Assembly (NCBI GenBank): GCA_030673645.1
Contig: DAOVIO010000029.1
Coordinates: 1-30,305 of the forward strand
Length of the DNA stretch: 30,305 nt
Direction: 5' to 3'
DNA from: JAGLSB01 sp023135955
Lineage (GTDB): Bacteria > Bacteroidota > Bacteroidia > Bacteroidales > GCA-2748055
Shown here: positions 8,242 through 16,555 of the stretch, piece after piece
Layout of the letters: every line of letters starts with the position of its first letter
Numbering within the stretch: the first letter of the stretch is position 1
The notes under the pieces: generated by a model
The model's database searches: none
Told to the model about the DNA's origin: nothing
What the model saw: only the letters and a program-made list of their open reading frames with translations
Made by a program: the position numbers and the translations under genes

Positions 8242-10050
8242 ATGGCTGACATTATTAATTTGCTACCCGATGCTGTCGCCAATCAGATTGCTGCCGGTGA
8301 AGTTATTCAACGTCCCGCTTCTGTAGTAAAAGAACTGGTTGAGAATGCTGTAGATGCAGAATCAACTATTATTACCGTAAATGTAAAAGATGCTGGTAAA
8401 ACTCTTATCCAGGTAGTCGATAATGGAAAAGGAATGTCAGAAACAGATGCCAGACTCTGTTGGGAAAGGCATGCAACATCTAAGATAAAAGATGCACTTG
8501 ATCTTTTTTCAATCCAAACAAAAGGATTTAGAGGAGAAGCACTTTCTTCTATTGCTGCCATTGCAGAAGTTGCACTTAAAAGCCGTGTTAAAGACAATGA
8601 GCTAGGCATACACATAAAAATCAGCGCATCTGAGATAATTTCAAATCAACCTGTCGCTTGTTCAATTGGATCCAATTTTAGCGTTAAAAATCTATTTTTC
8701 AATATCCCTGCCCGTAGGAAATTTCTAAAATCAAATTCTACAGAATTAAGGCATATCATAAACGAATTTAATCGTATTGCACTGGCACATTGTAATATAG
8801 AATTCAATTTGTTTCATAATAATTCCCAGGTTCTAAATCTACCTGCATCCAATTGCAGACAAAGAATATTAAATATTCTGGGCAAAAGCCTAAACCAAAG
8901 CCTTATCCCAATAGATACCGAAACTACTCTGATTAATATCAAAGGATTTATTGGAAAACCGGAATTTGCAAAAAAGACATTCGGGGAACAATTTTTCTTC
9001 GTAAATAACAGATACATTCGACATCCATATTTTCATAAAGCAGTAGTTCAGGCTTATGAAAATATAATTTCATCTGATTCAATTCCCTCCTATTTTATAT
9101 TCTTTGATATCGATCCAAATAAAATTGACATCAATATTCACCCCACTAAAACAGAAATAAAATTTGAGGATGAGCCCGCAATTTGGCAAATATTAATGGC
9201 TGTAGTAAGAGAATCGATAGGCAAAAATAATCTTTCGCCTACACTAGATTTTAGCATCGAGGGTGTAGTAGATATACCGGTCTTAAAAAGAGACACGGAA
9301 ATAAATGCTCCCAAAATAAATCTGAATCCCGGTTATAATCCCTTCGATAACGAAAAAGATGATAATGTAAACATTCATAAACATATAGAAGCTGAACGAA
9401 AAGAAAACTGGCAGGCTTTGTTTGAATCGGGATCCGGGTCTCAAAATGATAAGAACTCAATCTTTGGTAATGAGGATAGATCAATGAATGATGGTCCCCG
9501 TTTACTCCAATTTAAAAATAAATATATTCTGAGTCCGGTTAAATCAGGCCTCATGATAATCGATCAAAAAAGGGCTCATGAAAGAATTATTTATGAAAAT
9601 ACAATGCGGGTAACAACTAGCGGACAAGTAGTGGAGCAAAAAACATTATTCCCTGAAACAATCGAACTAAATCCTTCAGATTTCGTTCTTTTTAAAGAAC
9701 TTGAAGCAGAATTTAGAAAAATTGGTTTTGATATCAGGGAATTTGGAAATAACTCTATTATCGTTCATGGCTTACCAGATACTGTCAAATATTCTGATAT
9801 TAAAGACCTGATTGAAGGGATCTTCCAGAATTATAAGTCAATAGGTATTATAAATGCTGACAAAATACATGAAAATTTGGCAAAATCCATGGCAAAAGCT
9901 AGTGCAATTCCTTATGGCAAGGTTCTTGAGTCTCAAGAAATGCGTGAATTAACCGATTCGTTATTTGCATGTGGAAATCCGAATCTATCACCCTCGGGAA
10001 GAAAGATTATCAGCATTATTAGAACCGAGGATATAGAAAAAACACTTTAA
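8242..10050 (+). CDS. mutL: DNA mismatch repair protein MutL
   Basis: 602 residues. The N-terminal GHKL ATPase has all the hallmarks: AAGEVIQRPASVVKELVENAVDA (motif I, catalytic Glu), DNGKGM, and TKGFRGEALSSI; the second domain has FFNIPARRKFLKS and the NKIDINIHPTK stretch. A variable acidic linker (about 340-415) leads to the C-terminal dimerisation domain. There the usual endonuclease motif DQHA(x)2E(x)4E reads DQKRAHERIIYE (residues 441-452), and the usual CPHGRP motif is replaced by SPSGRK (from about 583), so nicking activity is doubtful. MutL couples MutS mismatch recognition to downstream repair enzymes. Co-directional with the small protein upstream (3 bp) and the rhomboid genes downstream (5 bp). 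Confidence 0.97.
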   Translation: MADIINLLPDAVANQIAAGEVIQRPASVVKELVENAVDAESTIITVNVKDAGKTLIQVVDNGKGMSETDARLCWERHATSKIKDALDLFSIQTKGFRGEALSSIAAIAEVALKSRVKDNELGIHIKISASEIISNQPVACSIGSNFSVKNLFFNIPARRKFLKSNSTELRHIINEFNRIALAHCNIEFNLFHNNSQVLNLPASNCRQRILNILGKSLNQSLIPIDTETTLINIKGFIGKPEFAKKTFGEQFFFVNNRYIRHPYFHKAVVQAYENIISSDSIPSYFIFFDIDPNKIDINIHPTKTEIKFEDEPAIWQILMAVVRESIGKNNLSPTLDFSIEGVVDIPVLKRDTEINAPKINLNPGYNPFDNEKDDNVNIHKHIEAERKENWQALFESGSGSQNDKNSIFGNEDRSMNDGPRLLQFKNKYILSPVKSGLMIIDQKRAHERIIYENTMRVTTSGQVVEQKTLFPETIELNPSDFVLFKELEAEFRKIGFDIREFGNNSIIVHGLPDTVKYSDIKDLIEGIFQNYKSIGIINADKIHENLAKSMAKASAIPYGKVLESQEMRELTDSLFACGNPNLSPSGRKIISIIRTEDIEKTL

Positions 10051-10055
10051 TTGAA

Positions 10056-10793
10056 ATGAGTACATTTTTTGATCGTATGGGAACGACACCGCCTGTTGTT
10101 AAAAATCTTTTAATCATTAATGGTTTAATGTTTCTTGGGCTTTTTGGATTTGAATCGGCTTTTGGAATTGATCTAAACCGGGTACTTGGATTATTTTATT
10201 TTAAGTCCCCATATTTTGAACCATATCAGATTGTAACTCACATGTTTATGCATGGCTCCATAACTCATATTTTCTTTAATATGTTCGCTTTATGGATGTT
10301 CGGCAGAGTATTAGAGCAAGTATGGGGAAGTAAACGATTCCTGATTTATTATTTTGCTACCGGCTTAGGGGCCGCTTCTCTGCATATGCTGGTAAATCAT
10401 ATTACATTAGCTCCAGCTCTAAAACAAGTGATTGAAGCCTATGGAATTGAAAACTTCGACGAAACAACGATCAACCAATTGCTCAATACAGGTACCCTAA
10501 TTGCTCAAAAAGTCGGCATTGGTCTTTATGTCCCTACCGTTGGGGCATCAGGTGCAGTATTCGGACTTTTACTTGCTTTTGGAATGCTATTCCCAAATAC
10601 CAGACTGATGTTGCTTTTCCCTCCTATTCCAATAAAGGCTAAATATTTTGTTATGGGATATGGAGCAATTGAGTTATATCTTGGGTTAACACAACCGGGA
10701 TCAAATGTAGCTCACTTTGCTCATCTGGGAGGAATGTTATTCGGATTTCTTCTCATCAAATACTGGAAAACCAATTCTTCTAATTTTTATTAA
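10056..10793 (+). CDS. Rhomboid family intramembrane serine protease (first of two)
   Basis: 245 residues, six or seven hydrophobic helices. The rhomboid signatures are intact: HMFMHGSITHIFFNMFALWMFG (helix 2 His and Asn), GASGAVFG with the catalytic Ser, and HFAHLGGMLFG with the catalytic His. A hydrophilic insertion between helices 3 and 4 (about residues 120-155) is longer than in GlpG. It should cleave substrate transmembrane helices within the inner membrane; substrates are unknown. It lies 5 bp after mutL and 14 bp before a second rhomboid gene, a pairing common in Bacteroidota. Confidence 0.93.
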   Translation: MSTFFDRMGTTPPVVKNLLIINGLMFLGLFGFESAFGIDLNRVLGLFYFKSPYFEPYQIVTHMFMHGSITHIFFNMFALWMFGRVLEQVWGSKRFLIYYFATGLGAASLHMLVNHITLAPALKQVIEAYGIENFDETTINQLLNTGTLIAQKVGIGLYVPTVGASGAVFGLLLAFGMLFPNTRLMLLFPPIPIKAKYFVMGYGAIELYLGLTQPGSNVAHFAHLGGMLFGFLLIKYWKTNSSNFY

Positions 10794-10807
10794 GAACTAA
10801 TTCTAGT

Positions 10808-11686
10808 ATGAATATCATAGAAGAAATAAAAGTTTCATTTAAAACAGGGAATAACCTGACCAGACTAATTTATGTCAATCTTGGCATCTTTTTATTTCTG
10901 CAAGTGGTTATGATCTTTTCGAGATTATTTGGTAATGATCAGCAAATATATACCTTAATTAAATTTATTGCAGTTCCTACCCATTTGGAAGTACTTGTTA
11001 CGAGACCATGGACTCTTTTCAGCTATATGTTTACACATAAAGACTTCCTCCATGTACTCTTTAATATTCTATGGTTATACTGGTTTGGCCGTATATTTTT
11101 GTCCTATTTTTCTGAGAGACAGCTCATCAGCGTATATATTCTTGGAGGTATTGCCGGAGCATTATTATACATAATTTCTTATAATATTTTCCCCGGACTA
11201 CAGGCACAAGCACTTGATTCATATGCTTTGGGGGCTTCTGCTTCTGTAATGGCAATTGTAATTGCTGTGGCCTTTTTGGTGCCAGATTATAAGATATATA
11301 TTGTTTTGATTGGTCCTGTAAGAATTATATATGTTGCATTAATTGGTTTTGTTCTTTCCTCTTTAGTCGATTTCTCAGTGAATACAGGAGGTAAAATTGC
11401 TCATATCGGTGGCGCAGCATTTGGGTATTTATACACCTACAAATATAACCGGGGAAAAGACATCAGTATTTGGTTTTCTCAATTTCTTGACAAACTGTTT
11501 TCTCTTTTTAAAAGAGAAAAAAAGATGAAGGTTACCCATAAGAAACCGGTTACAGATTACGAGTATAATAAACAAAAAAACAGTCAACAAAAGGATGTTG
11601 ACCGTATTTTAGATAAGATATCAAAACAAGGCTACGAGAGTCTTTCTAAAGAAGAGAAAGAGATTCTATTCAAAATGGGGAAATAA
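10808..11686 (+). CDS. Rhomboid family intramembrane serine protease with C-terminal tail (second of two)
   Basis: 292 residues. The rhomboid core spans about residues 15-215: MFTHKDFLHVLFNILWLYWFG, the active-site segment ALGASASVMAI (Ser in GASAS instead of the usual GxSG) and KIAHIGGAAFGY with the catalytic His. A cytoplasmic charged tail follows, ending in VDRILDKISKQGYESLSKEEKEILF, the short C-terminal module often attached to Bacteroidota rhomboids (DUF6576-like). It differs from the upstream paralogue in length and tail, suggesting different substrates. Same operon; the ATG is 14 bp after the previous stop. Confidence 0.92.
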   Translation: MNIIEEIKVSFKTGNNLTRLIYVNLGIFLFLQVVMIFSRLFGNDQQIYTLIKFIAVPTHLEVLVTRPWTLFSYMFTHKDFLHVLFNILWLYWFGRIFLSYFSERQLISVYILGGIAGALLYIISYNIFPGLQAQALDSYALGASASVMAIVIAVAFLVPDYKIYIVLIGPVRIIYVALIGFVLSSLVDFSVNTGGKIAHIGGAAFGYLYTYKYNRGKDISIWFSQFLDKLFSLFKREKKMKVTHKKPVTDYEYNKQKNSQQKDVDRILDKISKQGYESLSKEEKEILFKMGK

Positions 11687-11722
11687 GGTTTTTCATTTTG
11701 CAAGAATTTTAACTACCTTTCT

Positions 11723-11730
11723 TATATTTC
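11723..11730 (+). promoter_or_regulatory. Possible -7 box (TATATTTC) ahead of the EEP-family gene
   Basis: TATATTTC differs from TAnnTTTG at the last base. A TTTTG at 11696-11700, 22 bp upstream, could be the -33 element. The start codon at 11744 would have a near-minimal leader. Confidence 0.35.
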
Positions 11731-11743
11731 AAAAAATAGATTA

Positions 11744-12826
11744 TTGAAAAGATTTGTTTACCGCATATTATTAATTAGTAATTTCTTAGCATCAGGTTCG
11801 CTTTTGCTGTCTTATGCTTCCACATTTATATCGCCTGCTTTTTTCTGGCCTTTTGCTTTTTTCGGACTCATTTACCCTTATTTATTAATTCTGAATTTTA
11901 TCTTTTTGATTTTATGGTTGGTAAAATGGAAAAAGGCTGTTCTCATCCCTCTGATTGCAATAATCCTCGGCCTGAATCATATTTATCATGCAGGACCTGC
12001 ACTGAGAATAAAAAGAGATTTGCATGAAAAGAAAGGCGATGATCTTAAAATCCTTTCTTATAATGTAAGAGCATTCAATATTTACGATTGGGAAAACGAT
12101 CCGAATACCGACGAAGGAATTTTCAATTTTATCAGAAGTGAGCATCCTGATGTGATCTGTTTGCAGGAATTTTACTATAATAGAGGTTCATCACAACCAG
12201 CTTCAACTCCCCGTTTTTTCAGAGAAATACCTTATCAACACATTCAGTATACATCCAGAAATTCGAGTTCAGGCTTTGGAATAGCAACTTTCTCAAAATA
12301 CCCAATTGTAAAAACAGGAACCATTCGTTTTGACAAGAGCAATAACCTAGCTATTTACACAGATATCCTTTTTCATAACGATACTATAAGAATCTTTAAT
12401 AACCATCTTCAGTCAGTTAATTTTCTCCAAAATAATTACCGTTTTATTGAGAAAATCCCCGTTGTGTCTTCTGATAGAAATATAGAAGAGATTAAAGATA
12501 TCTCATCTAAACTGAAAAGTGCTTTTATCAAACGAGCAAAGCAAACCGATAAAATAAAAGCAAGAATTAATCAATCTCCTTACCCGGTTATTGTTTGTGG
12601 AGATTTTAACGACACTCCTGTTTCTTATGCTTACCATAAAATGCAAAAAAGACTAGATGATGCATTTCTAAAAGCAGGCACCGGTCGCGGCAATACACAT
12701 TTGGGGAAAATACCTCTGCGAATAGATTATATTCTCTATAGTAAGGAATTCGAAGCTGTAGAATTTGAAAAAATTAAAGCAGATTTATCGGATCATTATC
12801 CGATAATCTCTGTGCTGAGGTTTTAA
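11744..12826 (+). CDS. Membrane-anchored endonuclease/exonuclease/phosphatase (EEP) family protein
   Basis: 360 residues from a TTG start. There is no in-frame ATG ahead of the membrane segments, and the N-terminus MKRFVYRILLISN fits the family, so TTG is the likely start. Three hydrophobic helices (about residues 8-27, 31-60 and 66-80) anchor a DNase I/EEP domain (about 101-360). The metal and catalytic motifs are visible: LKILSYNVRAFN (metal-binding Asn), DVICLQEF (metal-binding Glu), NNHLQS (His), VCGDFNDTP, RIDYILYS and LSDHYPI (catalytic Asp-His). Members act on nucleic acids, inositol phosphates or phospholipids; the substrate cannot be told from the sequence. It follows the rhomboid genes by 57 bp and is a frequent neighbour of them in Bacteroidota. 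Convergent with the thioredoxin-like gene. Confidence 0.9.
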   Translation: MKRFVYRILLISNFLASGSLLLSYASTFISPAFFWPFAFFGLIYPYLLILNFIFLILWLVKWKKAVLIPLIAIILGLNHIYHAGPALRIKRDLHEKKGDDLKILSYNVRAFNIYDWENDPNTDEGIFNFIRSEHPDVICLQEFYYNRGSSQPASTPRFFREIPYQHIQYTSRNSSSGFGIATFSKYPIVKTGTIRFDKSNNLAIYTDILFHNDTIRIFNNHLQSVNFLQNNYRFIEKIPVVSSDRNIEEIKDISSKLKSAFIKRAKQTDKIKARINQSPYPVIVCGDFNDTPVSYAYHKMQKRLDDAFLKAGTGRGNTHLGKIPLRIDYILYSKEFEAVEFEKIKADLSDHYPIISVLRF

Positions 12827-12834
12827 AATCCTCA
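12785..12834. terminator. Two adjacent hairpins at the convergent gene junction
   Basis: A perfect 9-bp stem (TTATCGGAT / ATCCGATAA, 4-nt loop) at 12785-12806 lies inside the last codons of the EEP gene. A second hairpin, TGAGG...CCTCA at 12816-12834, spans its stop. No T-tract follows on either strand, so an intrinsic terminator is only suggested. Confidence 0.3.
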
Positions 12835-12840
12835 AATCAT

Positions 12841-13419
12841 TTACACAAGATCACAAGCATCAGGAGGCATCCAGTGAGCATCTTTCCCATCCCATTTAAC
12901 ATTGCAACCAATTGGATTTGTAAGCTTAATAGTAACTTCTTTACCTTCAGTTAATTCTGTCAAACAGCTATCCAGTTCGAATAAATTACTTTGGGAAGGA
13001 TGGCGCGGATTATTTAAAGCCCTACCGGTGTAAACCAATTCTCGATTCTCATTTAAGACATAAAAGTGAGGCGTTCGTAATGCTCCATATGAAAGTGCAA
13101 CCTCTTGTGATTCATCATATAAATATTTCCAGGGGAAATTAAACTTCTGCATTCGACTTACCATATTATCATAATCATCCTCTGCATAAGTATTTTTTGA
13201 GTTCGAATTAATAGCAACAAATTCTACGTCTTTGTCTTTGAACTTTAAAGCTGTATTCCTTGTATTTTCATCCGAATTTATAACGTAAGGACAATGATTA
13301 CAAGTAAAAAACACAACTAAATATTTACTCCTAAAATCCTTTAAATCATATATCTTACCATCTGTAGCTTTTAATGAAAATCCCGGAGCTTTTGATCCAG
13401 TTGCTAATGTAAATGCCAT
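12841..13419 (-). CDS. Cytoplasmic thioredoxin-like redoxin with CNHC active site
   Basis: 192 residues with an AhpC/TSA-redoxin fold: GSKAPGFSLKATDGK at the N-terminus, the active site FFTCNHCPYV (C40/C43), and the cis-proline segment RTPHFYVLN. The C-terminus ends with a conserved GCNVKWDGKDAHWMPPDAC stretch carrying two further cysteines. No signal peptide, so it is probably cytoplasmic, unlike TlpA/ResA. It likely acts in thiol-disulfide exchange or peroxide reduction; the partner is unknown. It starts 26 bp after the dihydroorotate-dehydrogenase-like gene on the same strand, so the two are probably co-transcribed. Confidence 0.88.
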   Translation of the reverse strand: MAFTLATGSKAPGFSLKATDGKIYDLKDFRSKYLVVFFTCNHCPYVINSDENTRNTALKFKDKDVEFVAINSNSKNTYAEDDYDNMVSRMQKFNFPWKYLYDESQEVALSYGALRTPHFYVLNENRELVYTGRALNNPRHPSQSNLFELDSCLTELTEGKEVTIKLTNPIGCNVKWDGKDAHWMPPDACDLV

Positions 13420-13445
13420 TTTATGTAATTTTAATTTTAAAAATA

Positions 13446-14444
13446 TTATGTTCGATATCCTCTAAAGTACTTCATGAACTGTACTCTTTGGAAAGCAGCT
13501 GGATTTCCTGACTCATGCTGACTCATTAAGGCTTTGAAATCATCGATTGATTTATATTTTTTCATATCCATCCATTCTTCAAGCTCTTTGAGCATAACCG
13601 CTGCATATCCTACTCCATTATTGTAAAATGCAGAAGCTACCTGCACAGCGCTGGCACCTGCAAGCAACATCTTTATTAATCCGGTTCCATCATGCACACC
13701 CGTTGAAGCTGCCATATCACAACTCACATGATCATGCATTATAGCTATCCATCGCATTGAAGTTGCCATGTCTTCTTTATTACTTAAAACACTTGAAGAA
13801 CTAACCTCAAGAGTGTCAATATCAATATCGGGACTATAAAACCGGTTAAATAAAACCAAGCCTTTAATAGCAGTCTCCGAAAACTTCTTAAGCATAATGG
13901 CCAGATCAGAAAAGTAAAAACTAAGCTTTAATGAAACAGGGATTTTAACCAGATCTGTAACTTGGTTAATTATGTCAAAATACACTTTATCTGTTTCATC
14001 TTTTCCTCTTTTTAAATCAGAGGGCATAATAAAAACATTTAATTCCAAAGCGTCTGCACCGGCCAGTTCAAGCTCTCTGGGAAAATAAGTCCACTGTTCA
14101 GCAGTTATGCAATTTATGGAAGGGATAATAGGAATATTTAGTTCTTTTTTAGCCTTTCTTACTAATTGCAGGTATTCATAGGAACTCTCATTATCGTTAT
14201 CATCGTTATAATCATAGAAATCAATTGTTTCAGGATAAATAAAACCATGGGAGCCCATTTTAGCCAACTTGGCTTTCTTTTCAAAAATAATTTCTTCCTC
14301 AAATAAAGACTTGAAAACTACTGCTCCAACACCGAATTCTTCAAATCTCTTTAAATTTGGCAAATTGTCAGTCAAGCCTGAAGAAGCCGCAATCAGAGGA
14401 CTTTGAAGCTCAAGCCCCATATAAGAGGTAGATAAATCAGCCAT
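13446..14444 (-). CDS. Dihydroorotate dehydrogenase-like flavoprotein
   Basis: 332 residues with a PyrD-like (beta/alpha)8 barrel: LQSPLIAASSGLTDN at the N-terminus, IPIIPSINC, ELAGADALELN, PVSLKLSFYFSD, the FMN-phosphate region LIKMLLAGASAVQVASAFY, and the family C-terminal region after YAAVMLKELEEWM. The segment that in class 1 dihydroorotate dehydrogenases reads N-x-S-C-P, carrying the catalytic cysteine, is here N136-V-F-I-M-P. The base that deprotonates dihydroorotate is therefore missing, and true pyrimidine-pathway activity is doubtful. No pyr gene is nearby. It probably binds FMN; the substrate is unknown. A minus-strand TAAATTTG box lies 23 bp upstream. Confidence 0.88.
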   Translation of the reverse strand: MADLSTSYMGLELQSPLIAASSGLTDNLPNLKRFEEFGVGAVVFKSLFEEEIIFEKKAKLAKMGSHGFIYPETIDFYDYNDDNDNESSYEYLQLVRKAKKELNIPIIPSINCITAEQWTYFPRELELAGADALELNVFIMPSDLKRGKDETDKVYFDIINQVTDLVKIPVSLKLSFYFSDLAIMLKKFSETAIKGLVLFNRFYSPDIDIDTLEVSSSSVLSNKEDMATSMRWIAIMHDHVSCDMAASTGVHDGTGLIKMLLAGASAVQVASAFYNNGVGYAAVMLKELEEWMDMKKYKSIDDFKALMSQHESGNPAAFQRVQFMKYFRGYRT

Positions 14445-14467
14445 ATATTGGTATTTTAAATTTTAAA

Positions 14468-14475
14468 CAAATTTA
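14468..14475 (-). promoter_or_regulatory. Predicted -7 box (TAAATTTG, minus strand) of the flavoprotein/redoxin pair
   Basis: The minus strand reads TAAATTTG, matching TAnnTTTG, 23 bp before the ATG whose first base is 14444. It would drive 14444-12841. Confidence 0.55.
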
Positions 14476-14580
14476 ACGGAAAAATGTTAGATCATTTCTA
14501 TGTTATAGGGAATAAATACCTGAAATACCAGAGTACAATAAGTTCTTTTTATGCCAATCCTCTAACTAAGTACTTCAAAA

Positions 14581-14740
14581 TAGCCGAAGCAAGGTTGCTG
14601 AGCGATAGCCAAAGTAAGGTTGCTGAGCGATAGCCGAAGTAAGGTTGCTGAGCGATAGCCGAAGTAAGGTTGCTGAGCGATAGCCGAAGTAAGGTTGCTG
14701 AGCGATAGCCGAAGTAAGGTTGCTGAGCGATAGCCGAAGT
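14581..14740. repeat. 25-bp tandem repeat, 6.4 copies, in a 385-bp gene-free stretch
   Basis: The unit tagccgaagtaaggttgctg+agcga is repeated at 14581, 14606, 14631, 14656, 14681 and 14706, with a 10-bp partial copy at 14731. Units 3-6 are identical; unit 1 has one change (gaagc) and unit 2 one (ccaaag). The array is bounded by aagtacttc (14568-14576) on the left and gaagtac (14736-14742) on the right, which are reverse complements over seven bases. The gap 14445-14829 otherwise holds only the two outward promoters. The period is not a multiple of three and no gene is seen. The core GAGCGATAGCCGAAG resembles the GAGCGnAGnCGAAG motif dispersed in many Bacteroidota genomes, which is recollection and not checked. 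Confidence 0.95.
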
Positions 14741-14794
14741 ACGAAGTATTGATAACTTTTATAACAACTACTGGATTATTGTCAATCTGATGTC

Positions 14795-14802
14795 TATTTT
14801 TG
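14795..14802 (+). promoter_or_regulatory. Predicted -7 box (TATTTTTG) of the SPOR lipoprotein gene
   Basis: TATTTTTG fits TAnnTTTG, 27 bp before the ATG at 14830 and 54 bp after the end of the 25-bp tandem repeat. Confidence 0.55.
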
Positions 14803-14829
14803 TATTAACAATCATTAATATTGAAAGTT

Positions 14830-15312
14830 ATGAAAAAATTACTATTTATTTTAGCAATAGGGGGAACAGTATTTCTTACTTCATGTAAAGATGGATCTTC
14901 CTTCTTTGGCAAGGGTAAAGAAGCTGAGGCCAAAATCCTTGCTCTGGAAACAGAAATTTCAGCATTGAAAAAACAATTGACTGCTTGTGAGGAACAACAA
15001 GTAAATGAAATCATGAGTATTCGTTCAGATTATGAGGCAAAACTTGCCGAATTACAAGAGCAACTTGAAGCTGGGAAAGTAAAAGAATATAGCGGATATT
15101 TTGTAGTAGTAGGAAGCTTCAAGAACCAAAAGTATGCAGAAGAATACGCTATTAAAATTCAGCAGATGGGTCATGAAGGAAATATTGTAGCCGGCCCAAA
15201 TGATTTCTTCCTTGTAACTTCTGGAACTTATACAACACTAAAGGCATCTCTCGAGCCAATGAGACAAGCCAGAGCAACTCTAGCCTCTGAAGCCTGGATT
15301 TATTTTAAGTAA
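14830..15312 (+). CDS. SPOR-domain lipoprotein
   Basis: 160 residues from the ATG at 14830; a TTG three codons upstream is less likely. A lipoprotein signal (MKKLLFILAIGGTVFLTSC, lipobox LTSC) is followed by a coiled coil (about residues 30-80, heptads rich in Glu, Leu and Lys) and a SPOR domain (about 86-160, beginning YFVVVGSFKNQKYAEEYAIKIQ). SPOR domains bind denuded glycan strands of peptidoglycan at the division septum, so a role in cell-wall remodelling or division is plausible. The lipid anchor would place it in the outer or inner membrane facing the periplasm. Monocistronic, convergent with the phosphofructokinase gene 34 bp away. Confidence 0.88.
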   Translation: MKKLLFILAIGGTVFLTSCKDGSSFFGKGKEAEAKILALETEISALKKQLTACEEQQVNEIMSIRSDYEAKLAELQEQLEAGKVKEYSGYFVVVGSFKNQKYAEEYAIKIQQMGHEGNIVAGPNDFFLVTSGTYTTLKASLEPMRQARATLASEAWIYFK

Positions 15313-15346
15313 TTATTGGAGAACTTCCGGAAGATATTATTCCCAA

Positions 15347-16555
15347 CTACATACTTCCGGTCATGATAAATAATGGTTGGAATTCAAAGCTTTTATAATG
15401 TGGTCTGTAACGATCCACATTATAATGTCTTTTAACATCAATTAATTTTTTGGATGATGTAACTACATCTAGTGGCGCATTATCGTATCTGCCATTTCTC
15501 AGGACCACCAATCGACCATGAATTCCTTTCAGTACCAAATCAAGGGCCAGATTACCATATGCCATAGGAACAATCGAGTCTATAGCATCAGGGTCTCCAC
15601 CTCTAACCAAATATCCTAGCTGCTGATTAATAATATCTACCTGCTTTCCTTTGTTATATGTCGAAGATATTTCCTTTATTTTCTGAGAGATCAATTCTCC
15701 AATGCCTCCTAACTTAGCATGACCAAACATGTCTTTCTCATTCGATTGATATACCATTTCATCCATTCCTTTGAATCGGGCTCCCTCAGAAACAAGGACA
15801 ACTGAATATTTAGAAGGATTCATTTCCCTATCATGAACAAGTAATTTAGTAAGCTTTTCAATATTAAAATCATGCTCAGGAATTACACAACGATTTGCAG
15901 CCCCTGCCATGGTAGGTAACATAGCTGTATAGCCAGCATAACGCCCGAATACTTCCATTACAAGAATCCTCTCATGCGATCCTGCAGAGGTCCTAAGAGT
16001 ATTAGTAATATTTATGGTTCTTGTAACGCAAGTACTAAAACCAATACAATAATCGGTTCCTGGCACATCATTATCCATAGTCTTTGGAATAGCGATAACT
16101 TTTAAGCCTTCCTGATATAAACGAACTCCATAGGATAAAGTATCGTCACCACCTATCGGAATTATATAATCTATTCCAAGAAATTCTATATTTTTTATAA
16201 CCTCCTCAGTAAGATCATTTATCTTCTTTTTATATTTATCTTTCAGATGGTCGGGTACATATTCCTTAGGAACATGACTTGCCCTCGTTCTCGAAGTATG
16301 CAAGAAAGTTCCTCCTGTCCTACCTGATTTATTTACAATCTCTTCTGTAAGATGGATATAATTGTCAGAATTATCAGCTTCTTTATCTCTAACGAGTTCC
16401 ATAATACCGGCCCAACCTCTTTTCAGGCCCAAAACCTGGTAACCCTCACGTAGGGCACGTATAGTAATTGCACGTATTGCGGGATTCAATCCGGGTACAT
16501 CGCCTCCTCCAGTTAAAATCCCAATAGTTCCTTTAGTAGATTTCGCTGCTGCCAT
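15347..16555 (-). CDS. 6-phosphofructokinase, probably PPi-dependent by active-site residues
   Basis: 402 residues, PFK family A, long group-III type. Visible motifs: GILTGGGDVPGLNPAIR (phosphate-donor site), GGTFLHTSRTR, IPIGGDDTLSYG (residues 135-139), IPKTMDNDVPGTDYCIGFSTC (catalytic TMDND; Lys158), VMEVFGRYAGY and LVRGGDPDAID. In this family a Gly at the second position of the GGDG motif goes with ATP use, and Asp (GGDD) with Lys in PKT goes with pyrophosphate use. Both are the PPi type here, so automatic 'ATP-dependent' labels may be wrong. It performs the fructose-6-phosphate to fructose-1,6-bisphosphate step of glycolysis. A second PFK paralogue lies upstream on the same strand, separated by 410 bp. 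Confidence 0.93.
   Translation of the reverse strand: MAAAKSTKGTIGILTGGGDVPGLNPAIRAITIRALREGYQVLGLKRGWAGIMELVRDKEADNSDNYIHLTEEIVNKSGRTGGTFLHTSRTRASHVPKEYVPDHLKDKYKKKINDLTEEVIKNIEFLGIDYIIPIGGDDTLSYGVRLYQEGLKVIAIPKTMDNDVPGTDYCIGFSTCVTRTINITNTLRTSAGSHERILVMEVFGRYAGYTAMLPTMAGAANRCVIPEHDFNIEKLTKLLVHDREMNPSKYSVVLVSEGARFKGMDEMVYQSNEKDMFGHAKLGGIGELISQKIKEISSTYNKGKQVDIINQQLGYLVRGGDPDAIDSIVPMAYGNLALDLVLKGIHGRLVVLRNGRYDNAPLDVVTSSKKLIDVKRHYNVDRYRPHYKSFEFQPLFIMTGSM

Noticed and set aside
14581..14740. CRISPR array
   Set aside because: The 25-bp units abut with no unique spacers and no cas gene is nearby; it is a simple tandem repeat.
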